A program made the position numbers and the translations under genes. 64,000 nt of DNA, taken from NCBI RefSeq assembly GCF_002433005.1, contig NZ_DJHF01000017.1:175048-239047 (forward strand), in the 5' to 3' direction. The notes under the pieces are model-generated. The model was not told where the DNA came from and searched no databases. It worked only from the letters and a program-made list of their open reading frames with translations. Origin of the DNA: Acetomicrobium sp. UBA5826 (GTDB taxonomy: Bacteria; Synergistota; Synergistia; Synergistales; Acetomicrobiaceae). Shown here in pieces: positions 43,723 to 51,870 of this stretch (within the stretch, counting starts at the first letter, position 1; every line of letters begins with the position of its first letter).

Positions 43723-44466
43723 TTAATTAGGGAGCTTAAACTCGCCCAAGGGATAGTAAGGGATCATATTCTCCTCTAGCCATTTCAAGGCTTCTGTGGG
43801 CCGCATACCCCAGTTGGTCGGGCATGTAGAAAGGACTTCCACTAAAGAAAAGCCCTTACCGTCGATCTGGGTTTGGAAGGCTTTTTTAATGGCTTCCTTT
43901 GCCTTTATTACGTACTTTGGCCTTGCCACGGTAACGCGAGCTATATAGCCCGGAGCCTCCAATGTTGCGAGCATTTCTGCCACTCTTATAGGATAACCAT
44001 TTGCCTTTGGATCCCTTCCGAAGGGACAAGTGGTAGTTCTTTGCTTAAGAAGTGTCGTTGGGGCCATTTGGCCACCAGTCATGCCATATATTGCATTATT
44101 GATAAAGATAACAGTTATATTTTCGCCTCTATTGGCAGCATGTACTATCTCAGCCGCACCTATAGAAGCAAGATCCCCATCTCCTTGATAGGTGAAAACC
44201 GTCAAATCCGGCCTTACTCTCTTGCAGCCTGTGGCAACTGCAGGAGCTCTTCCATGGGCCGCCTCATACATATCTGTATTGATGTAATTATACAGCAACA
44301 CAGCACAGCCAACTGGTGCTACGCCAGCTGTCTTCTCCTGGATTCCAAGCTCATCTATAACTTCGGCTACTAAGCGATGAACGATGCCATGAGTGCATCC
44401 CGGACAGTAGTGTGTTGAAACATCGGTCATTGATTTAGGGCGCTCAAATATCTTCACTTCAGCCAT
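43723..44466 (-). CDS. 2-oxoacid:ferredoxin oxidoreductase, beta (thiamine diphosphate) subunit
   Basis: A 247-residue subunit binding thiamine diphosphate through QGDGDLASIG..NN (about 94-125), with YCPGC near the N-terminus typical of KOR/VOR-type beta subunits. It decarboxylates a 2-oxoacid to acyl-CoA, with electrons passed to ferredoxin. Substrate (2-oxoglutarate, branched-chain oxoacids or others) cannot be fixed from sequence alone. ATG with GGGGGGACAGAG upstream. Confidence 0.95.
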   Translation of the reverse strand: MAEVKIFERPKSMTDVSTHYCPGCTHGIVHRLVAEVIDELGIQEKTAGVAPVGCAVLLYNYINTDMYEAAHGRAPAVATGCKRVRPDLTVFTYQGDGDLASIGAAEIVHAANRGENITVIFINNAIYGMTGGQMAPTTLLKQRTTTCPFGRDPKANGYPIRVAEMLATLEAPGYIARVTVARPKYVIKAKEAIKKAFQTQIDGKGFSLVEVLSTCPTNWGMRPTEALKWLEENMIPYYPLGEFKLPN

Positions 44467-44482
44467 CTCTGTCCCCCCTATA

Positions 44483-45544
44483 TTAACCTAGCAGTTTCTT
44501 AGCGGCTTCTTCGATCTCTTCGACCGATGGTGCCATTCCGCCGCACCTTCCGTAAAAGCTAACCGGAACCTTGCCCTGCACACCCAGCTTCACGTCCTCT
44601 ATCATTTGGCCACAGCTCATCTCAACGACCAAAACGTGTTTGACTCCATCGGGAAGATCGTTAAATGGTTTGTAAGGGAAGGGATACAGGCTTTGCGGTC
44701 TTATTAAACCAACTTTCATGCCCTGATCCCTCAATTTCTTTATCGAGGACTTGGCAATTCTTGCAGTGGTCCCATATGCAGCAATTACTACATCGGCATC
44801 TTCTACGCCAACAGACTCGTATCGCACTTCTTTCTCTTCCATCCTGCGATATTTTTCTTGAAGTTTTTGATTGTGTTTCTCAAGCATCTCGGGGTCTAAG
44901 GATAAGCTCTTTATTAAAGCTCTCTTGCCTCTTTCGGCCATATATCCTATTGCCCATTCCTTCGGATCGGGAATATCGTAATTCAGTTTTACCTTTTTAA
45001 ATTCTATTGCCTCCATCATCTGCCCCATGAACCCGTCGGCCAATATCATGACCGGATTGCGGTAATATTCTGCTAAATCGAAAGCCATCATTATAAATTC
45101 CGTGGCTTCCTGTAAAGTTCCCGGAGCAAGGGTCAATAATCTGTAATCACCATGGCCACCGCCCTTGGTCGCCTGAAAGTAATCTGATTGAGCGGGCAAG
45201 ATACCGCCTAAACCCGGCCCCCCGCGCATCACATTTATGATGACACAGGGTAACTCCGCAGCTGTAATGTAGCTTATCCCTTCGCTCATCAAAGAAATCC
45301 CGGGGCTCGATGAGGAGATTAAGGTCCTAAAACCAGTTCCCGCTGCCCCAAAGATCATATTAATTCCGGCAACTTCGCTCTCCGCTTGAAGGTATACCCC
45401 ACCAACTTCAGGCAATCTCTTCGACATGTATTCCGGTATTTCGTTCTGCGGCGTTATCGGATATCCGAAGAAATATTTACATCCCGCTTGCACGGCGGCT
45501 TCGGCAAAAGCTTCGTTGCCTTTCATTAAAACTCGATTGGACAC
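44483..45544 (-). CDS. vorB: 2-oxoacid:ferredoxin oxidoreductase, alpha subunit (VorB-like)
   Basis: A 353-residue pyrimidine-binding-type subunit with GYPITPQNEIPEYM, TSSSSPGISLMSE-like and GGPGLGG segments. The overall pattern is nearest to the subunit named VorB in Clostridia (3-methyl-2-oxobutanoate:ferredoxin oxidoreductase), so oxidation of oxoacids from branched amino acids is plausible. The start is GTG 45544, eight bases after GGGGG. It lies between the delta ferredoxin and beta genes. Confidence 0.92.
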   Translation of the reverse strand: MSNRVLMKGNEAFAEAAVQAGCKYFFGYPITPQNEIPEYMSKRLPEVGGVYLQAESEVAGINMIFGAAGTGFRTLISSSSPGISLMSEGISYITAAELPCVIINVMRGGPGLGGILPAQSDYFQATKGGGHGDYRLLTLAPGTLQEATEFIMMAFDLAEYYRNPVMILADGFMGQMMEAIEFKKVKLNYDIPDPKEWAIGYMAERGKRALIKSLSLDPEMLEKHNQKLQEKYRRMEEKEVRYESVGVEDADVVIAAYGTTARIAKSSIKKLRDQGMKVGLIRPQSLYPFPYKPFNDLPDGVKHVLVVEMSCGQMIEDVKLGVQGKVPVSFYGRCGGMAPSVEEIEEAAKKLLG

Positions 45545-45563
45545 TGATCACACCCCCACTTAT

Positions 45564-45779
45564 TTAAGATTCTACGCGGTATACCTCGATTGCTACATCA
45601 GGACACATCATTGCGCACATTTTGCATGCAACACATCCTTCTTTGAACTGCTCTGCGGGCCTGTAGCCCTTACTGTTAATGCGATCGGAAATTTTGAGCA
45701 CCTTGTTCGGACAGGCTTCGACACAAAGACCACAGCTCTTGCACTTTTCCTCCAAAACCTCAACTCGCCCTTTAGGCAT
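45564..45779 (-). CDS. 2-oxoacid:ferredoxin oxidoreductase, delta (2x[4Fe-4S] ferredoxin) subunit
   Basis: A 71-residue ferredoxin-like subunit with two clusters: CKSCGLCVEACP and CVACKMCAMMCP. It takes electrons from the thiamine-containing core and hands them to soluble ferredoxin. Its ATG directly abuts the stop of the upstream P-loop ATPase gene. Confidence 0.95.
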   Translation of the reverse strand: MPKGRVEVLEEKCKSCGLCVEACPNKVLKISDRINSKGYRPAEQFKEGCVACKMCAMMCPDVAIEVYRVES

Positions 45780-46502
45780 TTAAACCTCACTCCTTTCCCA
45801 AGGCATTAGAATTTTTCGGGTTAAAGGCCAAATAACTGAATCTCTAACCCTTTCTGCAACTTCGTCATAATTCGAGGTCGTGGTGCTAAGATAATACAGA
45901 GGTATTTGGTCCCTCATGGAATAATTTCTTACCACCTCATACCCCGAAACTACATTTTCAACTGCTGTATCGTTTCCCAAATGGGGATTACAAATAACGC
46001 CGTCAATCGATAAACCGGAAACATTTTCGATGTTCTGTTTTAACTTTTCTATTTCCTCTTCGGTAGAACTCATAGGTCTAAAGGGATTGACGACATACAA
46101 AACCGTGTGGTCCTGTTGTTTTATCTCGGGAAGAAGTTGTGTAAGGGCTAGAGCGCCCTTTTCATCTCCACCTATATCCAACAAAACCCTTCCGTTGTCC
46201 ATAATGGCATTATGAACTTCGGCACTAACAAGGGGTAAATCGCTCCATTTCGTTTCTCCCGGCGGAGTGATGACTTTATAACCCTCTTTCTGTAAAGTCG
46301 AGGCTATATCTCTTAGGCAAAAGTAAGGATTTGTGATATCGACGTCAACTATGGTAATTTCTTCCCCTTTTGCTTTGAATGCGCTGGCCAGATTTAGCAA
46401 AAACTCCGTCTTTCCCGAGCCTAACCTCCCGGTTACAGCAATTATTTTACCCCATCTATATTTCTTTAAAGCTTCATGCCTGATATTATCCCAAATTAAC
46501 AA
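45780..46502 (-). CDS. P-loop ATPase of unknown role linked to the oxoacid oxidoreductase
   Basis: A 241-residue nucleoside-triphosphatase with Walker A GRLGSGKTE (about 25-33), VDVDITNPYF, a Walker-B-like VLLDIGGDEKG and CNPHLGNDTA. It resembles MinD/CobQ-type ATPases but lacks their deviant-Lys signature. No membrane segment is seen. It lies between fmt and the ferredoxin subunit gene, overlapping the former by seven bases and abutting the latter, so it may assist assembly or regulation of the oxidoreductase (inference). TTG 46502 is the likely start; ATG is not available near the N-terminus. Confidence 0.75.
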   Translation of the reverse strand: MLIWDNIRHEALKKYRWGKIIAVTGRLGSGKTEFLLNLASAFKAKGEEITIVDVDITNPYFCLRDIASTLQKEGYKVITPPGETKWSDLPLVSAEVHNAIMDNGRVLLDIGGDEKGALALTQLLPEIKQQDHTVLYVVNPFRPMSSTEEEIEKLKQNIENVSGLSIDGVICNPHLGNDTAVENVVSGYEVVRNYSMRDQIPLYYLSTTTSNYDEVAERVRDSVIWPLTRKILMPWERSEV

Positions 46503-47434
46503 GTCAAAACATCCCCCTCACGCAATCGCAAACCATTTAAAAAGGAGCGTCCATTAACGACCTTTTTACCCTCTCGTTGCACTTCAAGGAGCAAAACAGC
46601 ACCCTTTCCACATGCCACTGCGGGAAAACCGTCAACAATCTTAAATATTGTTCCAACAGGAGCAAAGACTTCATCGTTGTTGATCAGTTTTGTTCTCCAA
46701 ACCTTAAGCCTTTTGTCGTTTATAAGCGTATATGCTCCCGGTTCCGGATTAAGCGCTCTGACCTTATTATGGATCTTCAAAGCCTCTTCGTTAAAATCGA
46801 AAAGGGCCTCTTCATTAGTTATTTTTGGGGCGTATGTCGCTTCCGATTCGTCCTGTTCTCTAAATTCGTAAATTCCTTTTGGAAGGGCGTCTAATGTATT
46901 TATAAGAAGTTCTATACCTCTGCAACGAAGTTTTTCGCCTAAAGTTCCGGCAGTGTCGTCTAAATCAATGTATACTTTATTTTGAGCTAAAATAGGACCG
47001 GCATCAAATGAATCAGTTAGCCTAAATACCGTGACCCCTGTGATTTGTTGTCCATCCATTATCGCTCTTTGAATTGGAGCAGCTCCCCGGTATTTGGGCA
47101 AAAGGGAAGGGTGTAAATTTATACAGCCAAACTTAGGTGTAGACAGAAAGGGTTCTTTGATCTTCTGTCCAAAATCAATTATAACTATTAACTCGGGAGA
47201 ATTTAACATCAATTTATCCTTAATAATTACGTCGTCATTGATATTCTCGCTTCGCCTTACCTCTATATCCAACCAATGCGCCATCTCTTCAACATCATTC
47301 GGTTTTCGTCTTAAGCCTCTGCCTGAAGGCCTTGGCCCACTCGTTATAACCAATTCAGGATTGTATGATAGCTTCGCCAATTCCCTTAAGCACTGCGCCC
47401 CCCAAGATCCTGATCCCATATACCACATCTTCAA
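46496..47434 (-). CDS. fmt: Methionyl-tRNA formyltransferase
   Basis: Formylates initiator Met-tRNA with 10-formyl-tetrahydrofolate. A 313-residue protein with the formyltransferase signature HPSLLPKYRGAAPIQRAI and a C-terminal OB-like tRNA-binding domain. The N-terminal core is somewhat divergent (MGSGSWGAQCLREL). TTG 47434 lies seven bases after AAGGGTG; ATG 47428 is an alternative. It overlaps def (TTGA), the usual def-fmt pairing. Confidence 0.94.
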   Translation of the reverse strand: MKMWYMGSGSWGAQCLRELAKLSYNPELVITSGPRPSGRGLRRKPNDVEEMAHWLDIEVRRSENINDDVIIKDKLMLNSPELIVIIDFGQKIKEPFLSTPKFGCINLHPSLLPKYRGAAPIQRAIMDGQQITGVTVFRLTDSFDAGPILAQNKVYIDLDDTAGTLGEKLRCRGIELLINTLDALPKGIYEFREQDESEATYAPKITNEEALFDFNEEALKIHNKVRALNPEPGAYTLINDKRLKVWRTKLINNDEVFAPVGTIFKIVDGFPAVACGKGAVLLLEVQREGKKVVNGRSFLNGLRLREGDVLTC

Positions 47435-47928
47435 TGTGTTACACCCTTTTTTAGCCTTTTGAATTTTTTTTGTATCATATTTCTCTTTACGGGCGACACC
47501 ATATCGATTATGAGCCTTCCGTGCAAATGATCAATCTCGTGGCAAAAGGCTCGAGCCAGCAAGCCAGAAGCTTCGATCGCATATTTTTCGCCATTTTCAT
47601 CGAAGGCTTCGATTTTGACTATTTCCGGCCTTTCGATATCTTCGAAGACCTCTGGGAAGCTGAGGCATCCCTCCCGCCCTGTTTGTTCTCCCCTCTTTTC
47701 TAAAATAACGGGGTTGACGAGAGTGTATTTCTTGCCTTCATAATCCACCACTGCAACCATTAAATTGATCCCGACTTGAGGGGCAGCTAAACCCAATCCG
47801 TCATTTGCATACATAGTTTCATACATATCTTCTATCAATTTTTTTAAATCGTCATTAAAAGCTGTGACGATTTTATTTGTGGAACGCAATATCGGGTTTG
47901 GATACTTTATTACTTCCAAAATAGCCAC
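47431..47928 (-). CDS. def: Peptide deformylase
   Basis: Removes the N-formyl group from nascent proteins. A 166-residue metalloenzyme with all three motifs: GLGLAAPQVG, EGCLSFP (Cys ligand) and HEIDHLHG (two His ligands and catalytic Glu). GTG 47928 follows AAAGGGG at 10 bases. It heads the def-fmt-oxidoreductase-Nudix operon, with a leader carrying a long hairpin. Confidence 0.96.
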   Translation of the reverse strand: MAILEVIKYPNPILRSTNKIVTAFNDDLKKLIEDMYETMYANDGLGLAAPQVGINLMVAVVDYEGKKYTLVNPVILEKRGEQTGREGCLSFPEVFEDIERPEIVKIEAFDENGEKYAIEASGLLARAFCHEIDHLHGRLIIDMVSPVKRNMIQKKFKRLKKGVTH

Positions 47929-47949
47929 CGTTAGATTGCCCCTTTCCCG

Positions 47950-47984
47950 AACAAAGAGGCGCTAAAAAAACGCGCCTCTTTGTT
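47950..47984. terminator. Hairpin between rpsA and def (terminator or leader element)
   Basis: A 13-bp perfect stem (47950-47962 with 47972-47984) encloses a nine-base loop that is U-rich on the minus strand. It could end the alaS-rpsA operon. However, it lies downstream of a likely def promoter and ends four bases before the def SD, and the minus-strand tail has no clear T-run, so an RNA regulatory role is equally possible. Confidence 0.55.
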
Positions 47985-48011
47985 ACCGTTAGTACCAACT
48001 TGATTTCCTTT

Positions 48012-48020
48012 ATTATAGCA
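48012..48020 (-). promoter_or_regulatory. Extended -10 promoter for the def operon
   Basis: Minus-strand TGCTATAAT (48012-48020) is a full extended -10 element; a second TATAAT occurs at 48027-48032. No good -35 box is seen. Initiation near 48005 would give a leader of about 77 bases that includes the 47950-47984 hairpin. Confidence 0.5.
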
Positions 48021-48058
48021 TACACAATTATATCATGCACACATTGAGAATGGAAGAG

Positions 48059-49594
48059 CTAAACTTTAAATTGATCCCTCAGAACATCCCCTATAGTAAC
48101 GATTGCGCCATCTTCTTCGGTTTGTTGTACGTTATTGTTCTTGTTTTCCGTTACCCTGCTCTTCCCCTCGGCTCTTTCCTCCCGCTGTACCTGTTCTTTT
48201 TCTTCCTCCTCCAGCGCCTTAATGCTTAATCTAATCCGCTTCTCATTGGGATCTATCTCCAATATCCTGGCTTTTACCTCGTCGCCTTTTTTTAGGACTT
48301 TTGAAACGTCATCTATATGGCGTCTCGATATCTGAGATATGTGTATAAGCCCTTCTACTCCACTTTCTATCTCGACAAAGGCACCGAAATCGACAATTTT
48401 TACAACCCTAACAGTGACATCCTGTCCCTGCTGATAGCGCTCCATGATGGTGCTCCAAGGGTCATGAAGCTGCTTATAACCTAGGCTGATTCTTTTTTGA
48501 TCTAAATCGATATCCAATACCTGCACTTCTATGTCCTGTCCCTTTTTCAAAACTTCCCTGGGATGATCTATATGCCCCCAAGAAATATCGCTAATGTGAA
48601 TCAAACCTTCGACTCCGGGTTTAATCTCTACAAAGGCACCGAAATCTACGGTATTCGTTATTCGGCCGTGGATCTTGTCGCCTGGTGTTACGCTTTCGCC
48701 TATGACTTCCCAGGGATCCGGTTCAGTTTGTTTGATGCTCAATGAAATTTTTTCCTGCTCGGGATCGATATGCAAAACTTTTACCTTCACCTTGCTGCCC
48801 TTCTTGACGACATCGCGCGGTTTTACGTTTTTGCTCCAGGAAAGTTCGCTTATGTGTACCAATCCCTCTACGGGGCCCAAATCGACAAATGCCCCAAAGG
48901 AGGTGATGCTCGTCACAACACCTTCCAGAACATCTCCTTCTTCGAGGTTTTCAAAGAATTCTTTTTTCTTTTGGGCCAATTCCTCTTCGAGGAGCAATCT
49001 CCTGGAAAAGATCAGCCTTCTCTTCCTTCGATCCTTCTCTAATAATTTTACCTCGATTTCTTGGTTTACAAATTTAGATGGATTTACCAACTTGCCCTCT
49101 TCAGCCAGATGGGATATGGGCACGAAACCTTCAAGGCCATAGGCATTTACTATAAGCCCTCCTTTTACCTTCCGCAGTCCCATTACAGCAATTGTTTCCC
49201 TCTGCTTCAATGCGTTTTCCAGCGCTTCCCATCTTTCATCAAAAAGCAAACGCCACCTGCTTAAGAGAACTTGAGATTCCTCTCCTTGTACTACCTTGGT
49301 GACCTCTGCACGCACTTCATCGCCAATACGTGGCTCAGCGTTATCATCCACCAATATGCTATGCGTCCATTCACGCTTAGGCAAAAAACCCTCGCATTTA
49401 AAACCTATGTCGACCAGCCATCCGTCGCCGCTTTTGTCAATTATGACCCCTTCGACAACCTTGCCTCTGTGGATGTTCTCAGGTCCGTGCTGCGTAATGA
49501 GATCTTCCATTGTTTCCTGTGATTCTTGCGCGGAAGGGCCTGCCATTTCCGATTCGATATGTTCTTGCCCTTCTCGCCTTTCTTCCTCAACCAT
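48059..49594 (-). CDS. rpsA: S1 RNA-binding-domain protein (ribosomal protein S1 homologue)
   Basis: About 512 residues with five S1 OB-fold repeats at roughly 44-113, 131-198, 220-289, 304-373 and 389-458, the last three carrying the strong FGAFVxI/L..GVEGLIHISxIS pattern. It binds mRNA and promotes translation initiation on the ribosome. Acidic, low-complexity tails lie at both ends. ATG 49594 is 10 bases after AAGGAGG; TTG 49600 is closer. It lies just after ispH, an arrangement that in some Clostridia is an ispH-rpsA fusion. Confidence 0.92.
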   Translation of the reverse strand: MVEEERREGQEHIESEMAGPSAQESQETMEDLITQHGPENIHRGKVVEGVIIDKSGDGWLVDIGFKCEGFLPKREWTHSILVDDNAEPRIGDEVRAEVTKVVQGEESQVLLSRWRLLFDERWEALENALKQRETIAVMGLRKVKGGLIVNAYGLEGFVPISHLAEEGKLVNPSKFVNQEIEVKLLEKDRRKRRLIFSRRLLLEEELAQKKKEFFENLEEGDVLEGVVTSITSFGAFVDLGPVEGLVHISELSWSKNVKPRDVVKKGSKVKVKVLHIDPEQEKISLSIKQTEPDPWEVIGESVTPGDKIHGRITNTVDFGAFVEIKPGVEGLIHISDISWGHIDHPREVLKKGQDIEVQVLDIDLDQKRISLGYKQLHDPWSTIMERYQQGQDVTVRVVKIVDFGAFVEIESGVEGLIHISQISRRHIDDVSKVLKKGDEVKARILEIDPNEKRIRLSIKALEEEEKEQVQREERAEGKSRVTENKNNNVQQTEEDGAIVTIGDVLRDQFKV

Positions 49595-49613
49595 TACCAA
49601 CCATCCTCCTTGA

Positions 49614-50447
49614 CTACCTACGTGATAATAAACTAATTACTTCTTTTATTAGCCAATCTGGAGTAGAAGCTCCAGCAGCTATTCCAATTATATGCTTGCC
49701 ATAAAGCCAAGATTCGTCTATCTCCTGGGGGTTAGCTATCCAAAGAACGTCGCACCCCTCCCTCTTGGCAACTTCGACAAGCTTCGCCGTATTAGTGCTG
49801 TTATGCCCGCCAATAACGATAACTCCCTCCGTATCGGCTGCCAATTTTCTTACAGCTTCCTGTCTATGCAAGGTAGCCTTGCAAATAGTATTGTAAACAC
49901 GCAATTCCCTAGCCTTGGGCACTAGGGCGCTAACTACAGAGAGTAACGCCCCTTCTTCTTGTGTAGTTTGAGAAACCACGCCTATTTTATCTTTATTGGG
50001 AAAAGTTGCAACATCCTTAGATGAATTTATCACACTAGCATAAGCAGATACACAACCTTTGATACTTTGAACTTCAGGATGGTTTGGATCTCCAACGATT
50101 ACAACTTCATAGCCCTCTTCGGACAGAAGACGCGCCTTCTCTTGAGCATTTTTTACCGATGGGCATGTACCATCTATAATTGTGCATCCTTTATATTTTG
50201 CCTGCTTAAGAACTTCTGGAGTGGTGCCATGAGCTCTTATGAAAACTATCGACTGAGATGGCAATTCTTCTACGCTCTCCACCAACCTAAGGCCCAAGGA
50301 TTTCAACCTTTTAACTTCTTCCTCGTTATGAATTGGGCTGCCCAGGGCATAGATGTTTCCGTACTTCTTCAACGCTTTTTCGAGCTCGTCTATCGCCCTC
50401 TTCACTCCAAAACAGAAGCCCAATGGTTTACCTATTATCAATCTCAT
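49614..50447 (-). CDS. ispH: 4-hydroxy-3-methylbut-2-enyl diphosphate reductase
   Basis: The last MEP-pathway step, making IPP and DMAPP. A 277-residue iron-sulfur enzyme with three conserved cysteines in GFCFGVKRA, DGTCPSV and NTICKAT, plus RAHGTTPE and QTTQEE active-site segments. ATG 50447 has only a distant SD and follows miaA by six bases, suggesting coupling. It is 13 to 19 bases upstream of rpsA. Confidence 0.96.
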   Translation of the reverse strand: MRLIIGKPLGFCFGVKRAIDELEKALKKYGNIYALGSPIHNEEEVKRLKSLGLRLVESVEELPSQSIVFIRAHGTTPEVLKQAKYKGCTIIDGTCPSVKNAQEKARLLSEEGYEVVIVGDPNHPEVQSIKGCVSAYASVINSSKDVATFPNKDKIGVVSQTTQEEGALLSVVSALVPKARELRVYNTICKATLHRQEAVRKLAADTEGVIVIGGHNSTNTAKLVEVAKREGCDVLWIANPQEIDESWLYGKHIIGIAAGASTPDWLIKEVISLLSRR

Positions 50448-50453
50448 TCAAAT

Positions 50454-51413
50454 TCACACAACTCCCAAATGTCTTTTAATTCTCCCTTTCAAATCTTCGA
50501 GAACCTCTCCTTCGTTCTCTTCCTTTAGATCATACCATAAAGCGGGTTTAAATTTCCTAAACCAAGTCATCTGTCTTCTATAAAAGGCTTTCGTGGCTTT
50601 TATGTAGTACGATAGTGCTTCTTCCAAGCTATAGACTCCCCGTATATACTTAATAACCTCCCTATATCCGAATCCTTGCATAGAATGGAAGCGTTCGTCA
50701 AATCCGTTCTTCAGCAGCCATTTTACCTCCTCGATTAGTCCACTTTGAAATTGCTTTTCCGCCCTTAACTCTATATTTTTGTAAGCTAATTCTCTAGGGC
50801 TAATTATACCAAGATAGAGGACATCGTAAGGTTTTTTTATTTTCTTTCCATGTTTATGCCACCATGAGGCAGGCTTGCCTGTCGTATGAAATATTTCAAG
50901 GCCTCGTATAATTCTCACCAAGTCGTTGGGGTGTACTTTTAAAGCCAGATCGGGGTCAACTGTCGCTAATTTATTGTACATGTGTTTTTTCCCTTTAATT
51001 TCCGCCTCTTGAAGCAAATTTTTCCTGATCTCAGGATCGCTTTCGATGGAAACCGTTAAAATTTCTCCAAGGAGAGCGCTGTAGTAAAAAGGCGTTCCTC
51101 CAACAAGTAACGGTATCTTTTTTCTTGCGATAATTCTATCGATAGCCTTGGCTGCCTCTTCGACAAAACGGGCTGCCGTAAAAGTCTCATCGGGATCGGC
51201 AACGTCTATAATATGATGTACTATGCACAATCTGTCCTCTCTTGATGCCTTATCGGTACCAATGTCCATATATCTATATACCTGCCTAGAATCGACGGAA
51301 ATTATCTCGCCCGAGATAGCAGGCGCAAGCTTAAGGGAAATGGCCGTTTTTCCGACAGCGGTAGGACCTATGATGGCGACCAGCTTAATTCTGCCTCTGT
51401 TATGAAGGTGCAT
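50454..51413 (-). CDS. miaA: tRNA dimethylallyltransferase MiaA
   Basis: Prenylates A37 of tRNAs reading U-starting codons, using DMAPP; the source of that substrate, IspH, is encoded next door. P-loop GPTAVGKT, SVDSRQVYR and DGxx-like HHIIDV motifs are present; length about 319. ATG 51413 is five bases after AGGAGG; the frame opens at ATG 51434, which overlaps the ruvX stop but has no SD. Confidence 0.96.
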   Translation of the reverse strand: MHLHNRGRIKLVAIIGPTAVGKTAISLKLAPAISGEIISVDSRQVYRYMDIGTDKASREDRLCIVHHIIDVADPDETFTAARFVEEAAKAIDRIIARKKIPLLVGGTPFYYSALLGEILTVSIESDPEIRKNLLQEAEIKGKKHMYNKLATVDPDLALKVHPNDLVRIIRGLEIFHTTGKPASWWHKHGKKIKKPYDVLYLGIISPRELAYKNIELRAEKQFQSGLIEEVKWLLKNGFDERFHSMQGFGYREVIKYIRGVYSLEEALSYYIKATKAFYRRQMTWFRKFKPALWYDLKEENEGEVLEDLKGRIKRHLGVV

Positions 51414-51430
51414 TTTTTCCTCCTGATGTT

Positions 51431-51865
51431 TCATCGACTTGGGATATCCTTCGTTAAATTACTATAATCCAAATAACTTTGAAGCAGCACCGTTGCAGCA
51501 ATCATGTCCACTTTGTTTCTTTTTTTCTTGCCCGACATCCCGCTATCGCGCAAATAATTCTGCGCTAAAGTTGTGGTAAATCGCTCATCCCACAAAATAA
51601 AGGTTATATCGGGAAATTTATCCTTCAATTTATCGGTCAACTCACTGATAGCATCAGCTTCCCTGTCTTTTTTTCCGTTTGTACGAATGGGAAGCCCTAT
51701 AACTACCTTTTTCACATTATGTTTTCTTATAAGCATGGCTAAATCTTCAAGCCAGCTGCCCTGGGCATTCAAAAAGCCAACCCCTTGGGCAAATATGCCA
51801 AGGGGGTCGCTGATTGCAATTCCTATACGCACGCTCCCTATATCTAAAGCCAAAATGTGCTCCAA
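51431..51865 (-). CDS. ruvX: RuvX/YqgF family putative pre-16S rRNA nuclease
   Basis: A 145-residue RNase H-fold protein: LALDIGSVRIGIA at the N-terminus, IGLP in the middle, LWDERFTT with catalytic acids, and KVDMIAA near the C-terminus. The family matures 16S rRNA 5' ends or processes DNA junctions. The start is TTG 51865, 10 bases after GGGGG. It lies directly after alaS, a common pairing (alaS-ruvX). Confidence 0.93.
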   Translation of the reverse strand: MEHILALDIGSVRIGIAISDPLGIFAQGVGFLNAQGSWLEDLAMLIRKHNVKKVVIGLPIRTNGKKDREADAISELTDKLKDKFPDITFILWDERFTTTLAQNYLRDSGMSGKKKRNKVDMIAATVLLQSYLDYSNLTKDIPSR

Positions 51866-51870
51866 TCGAC

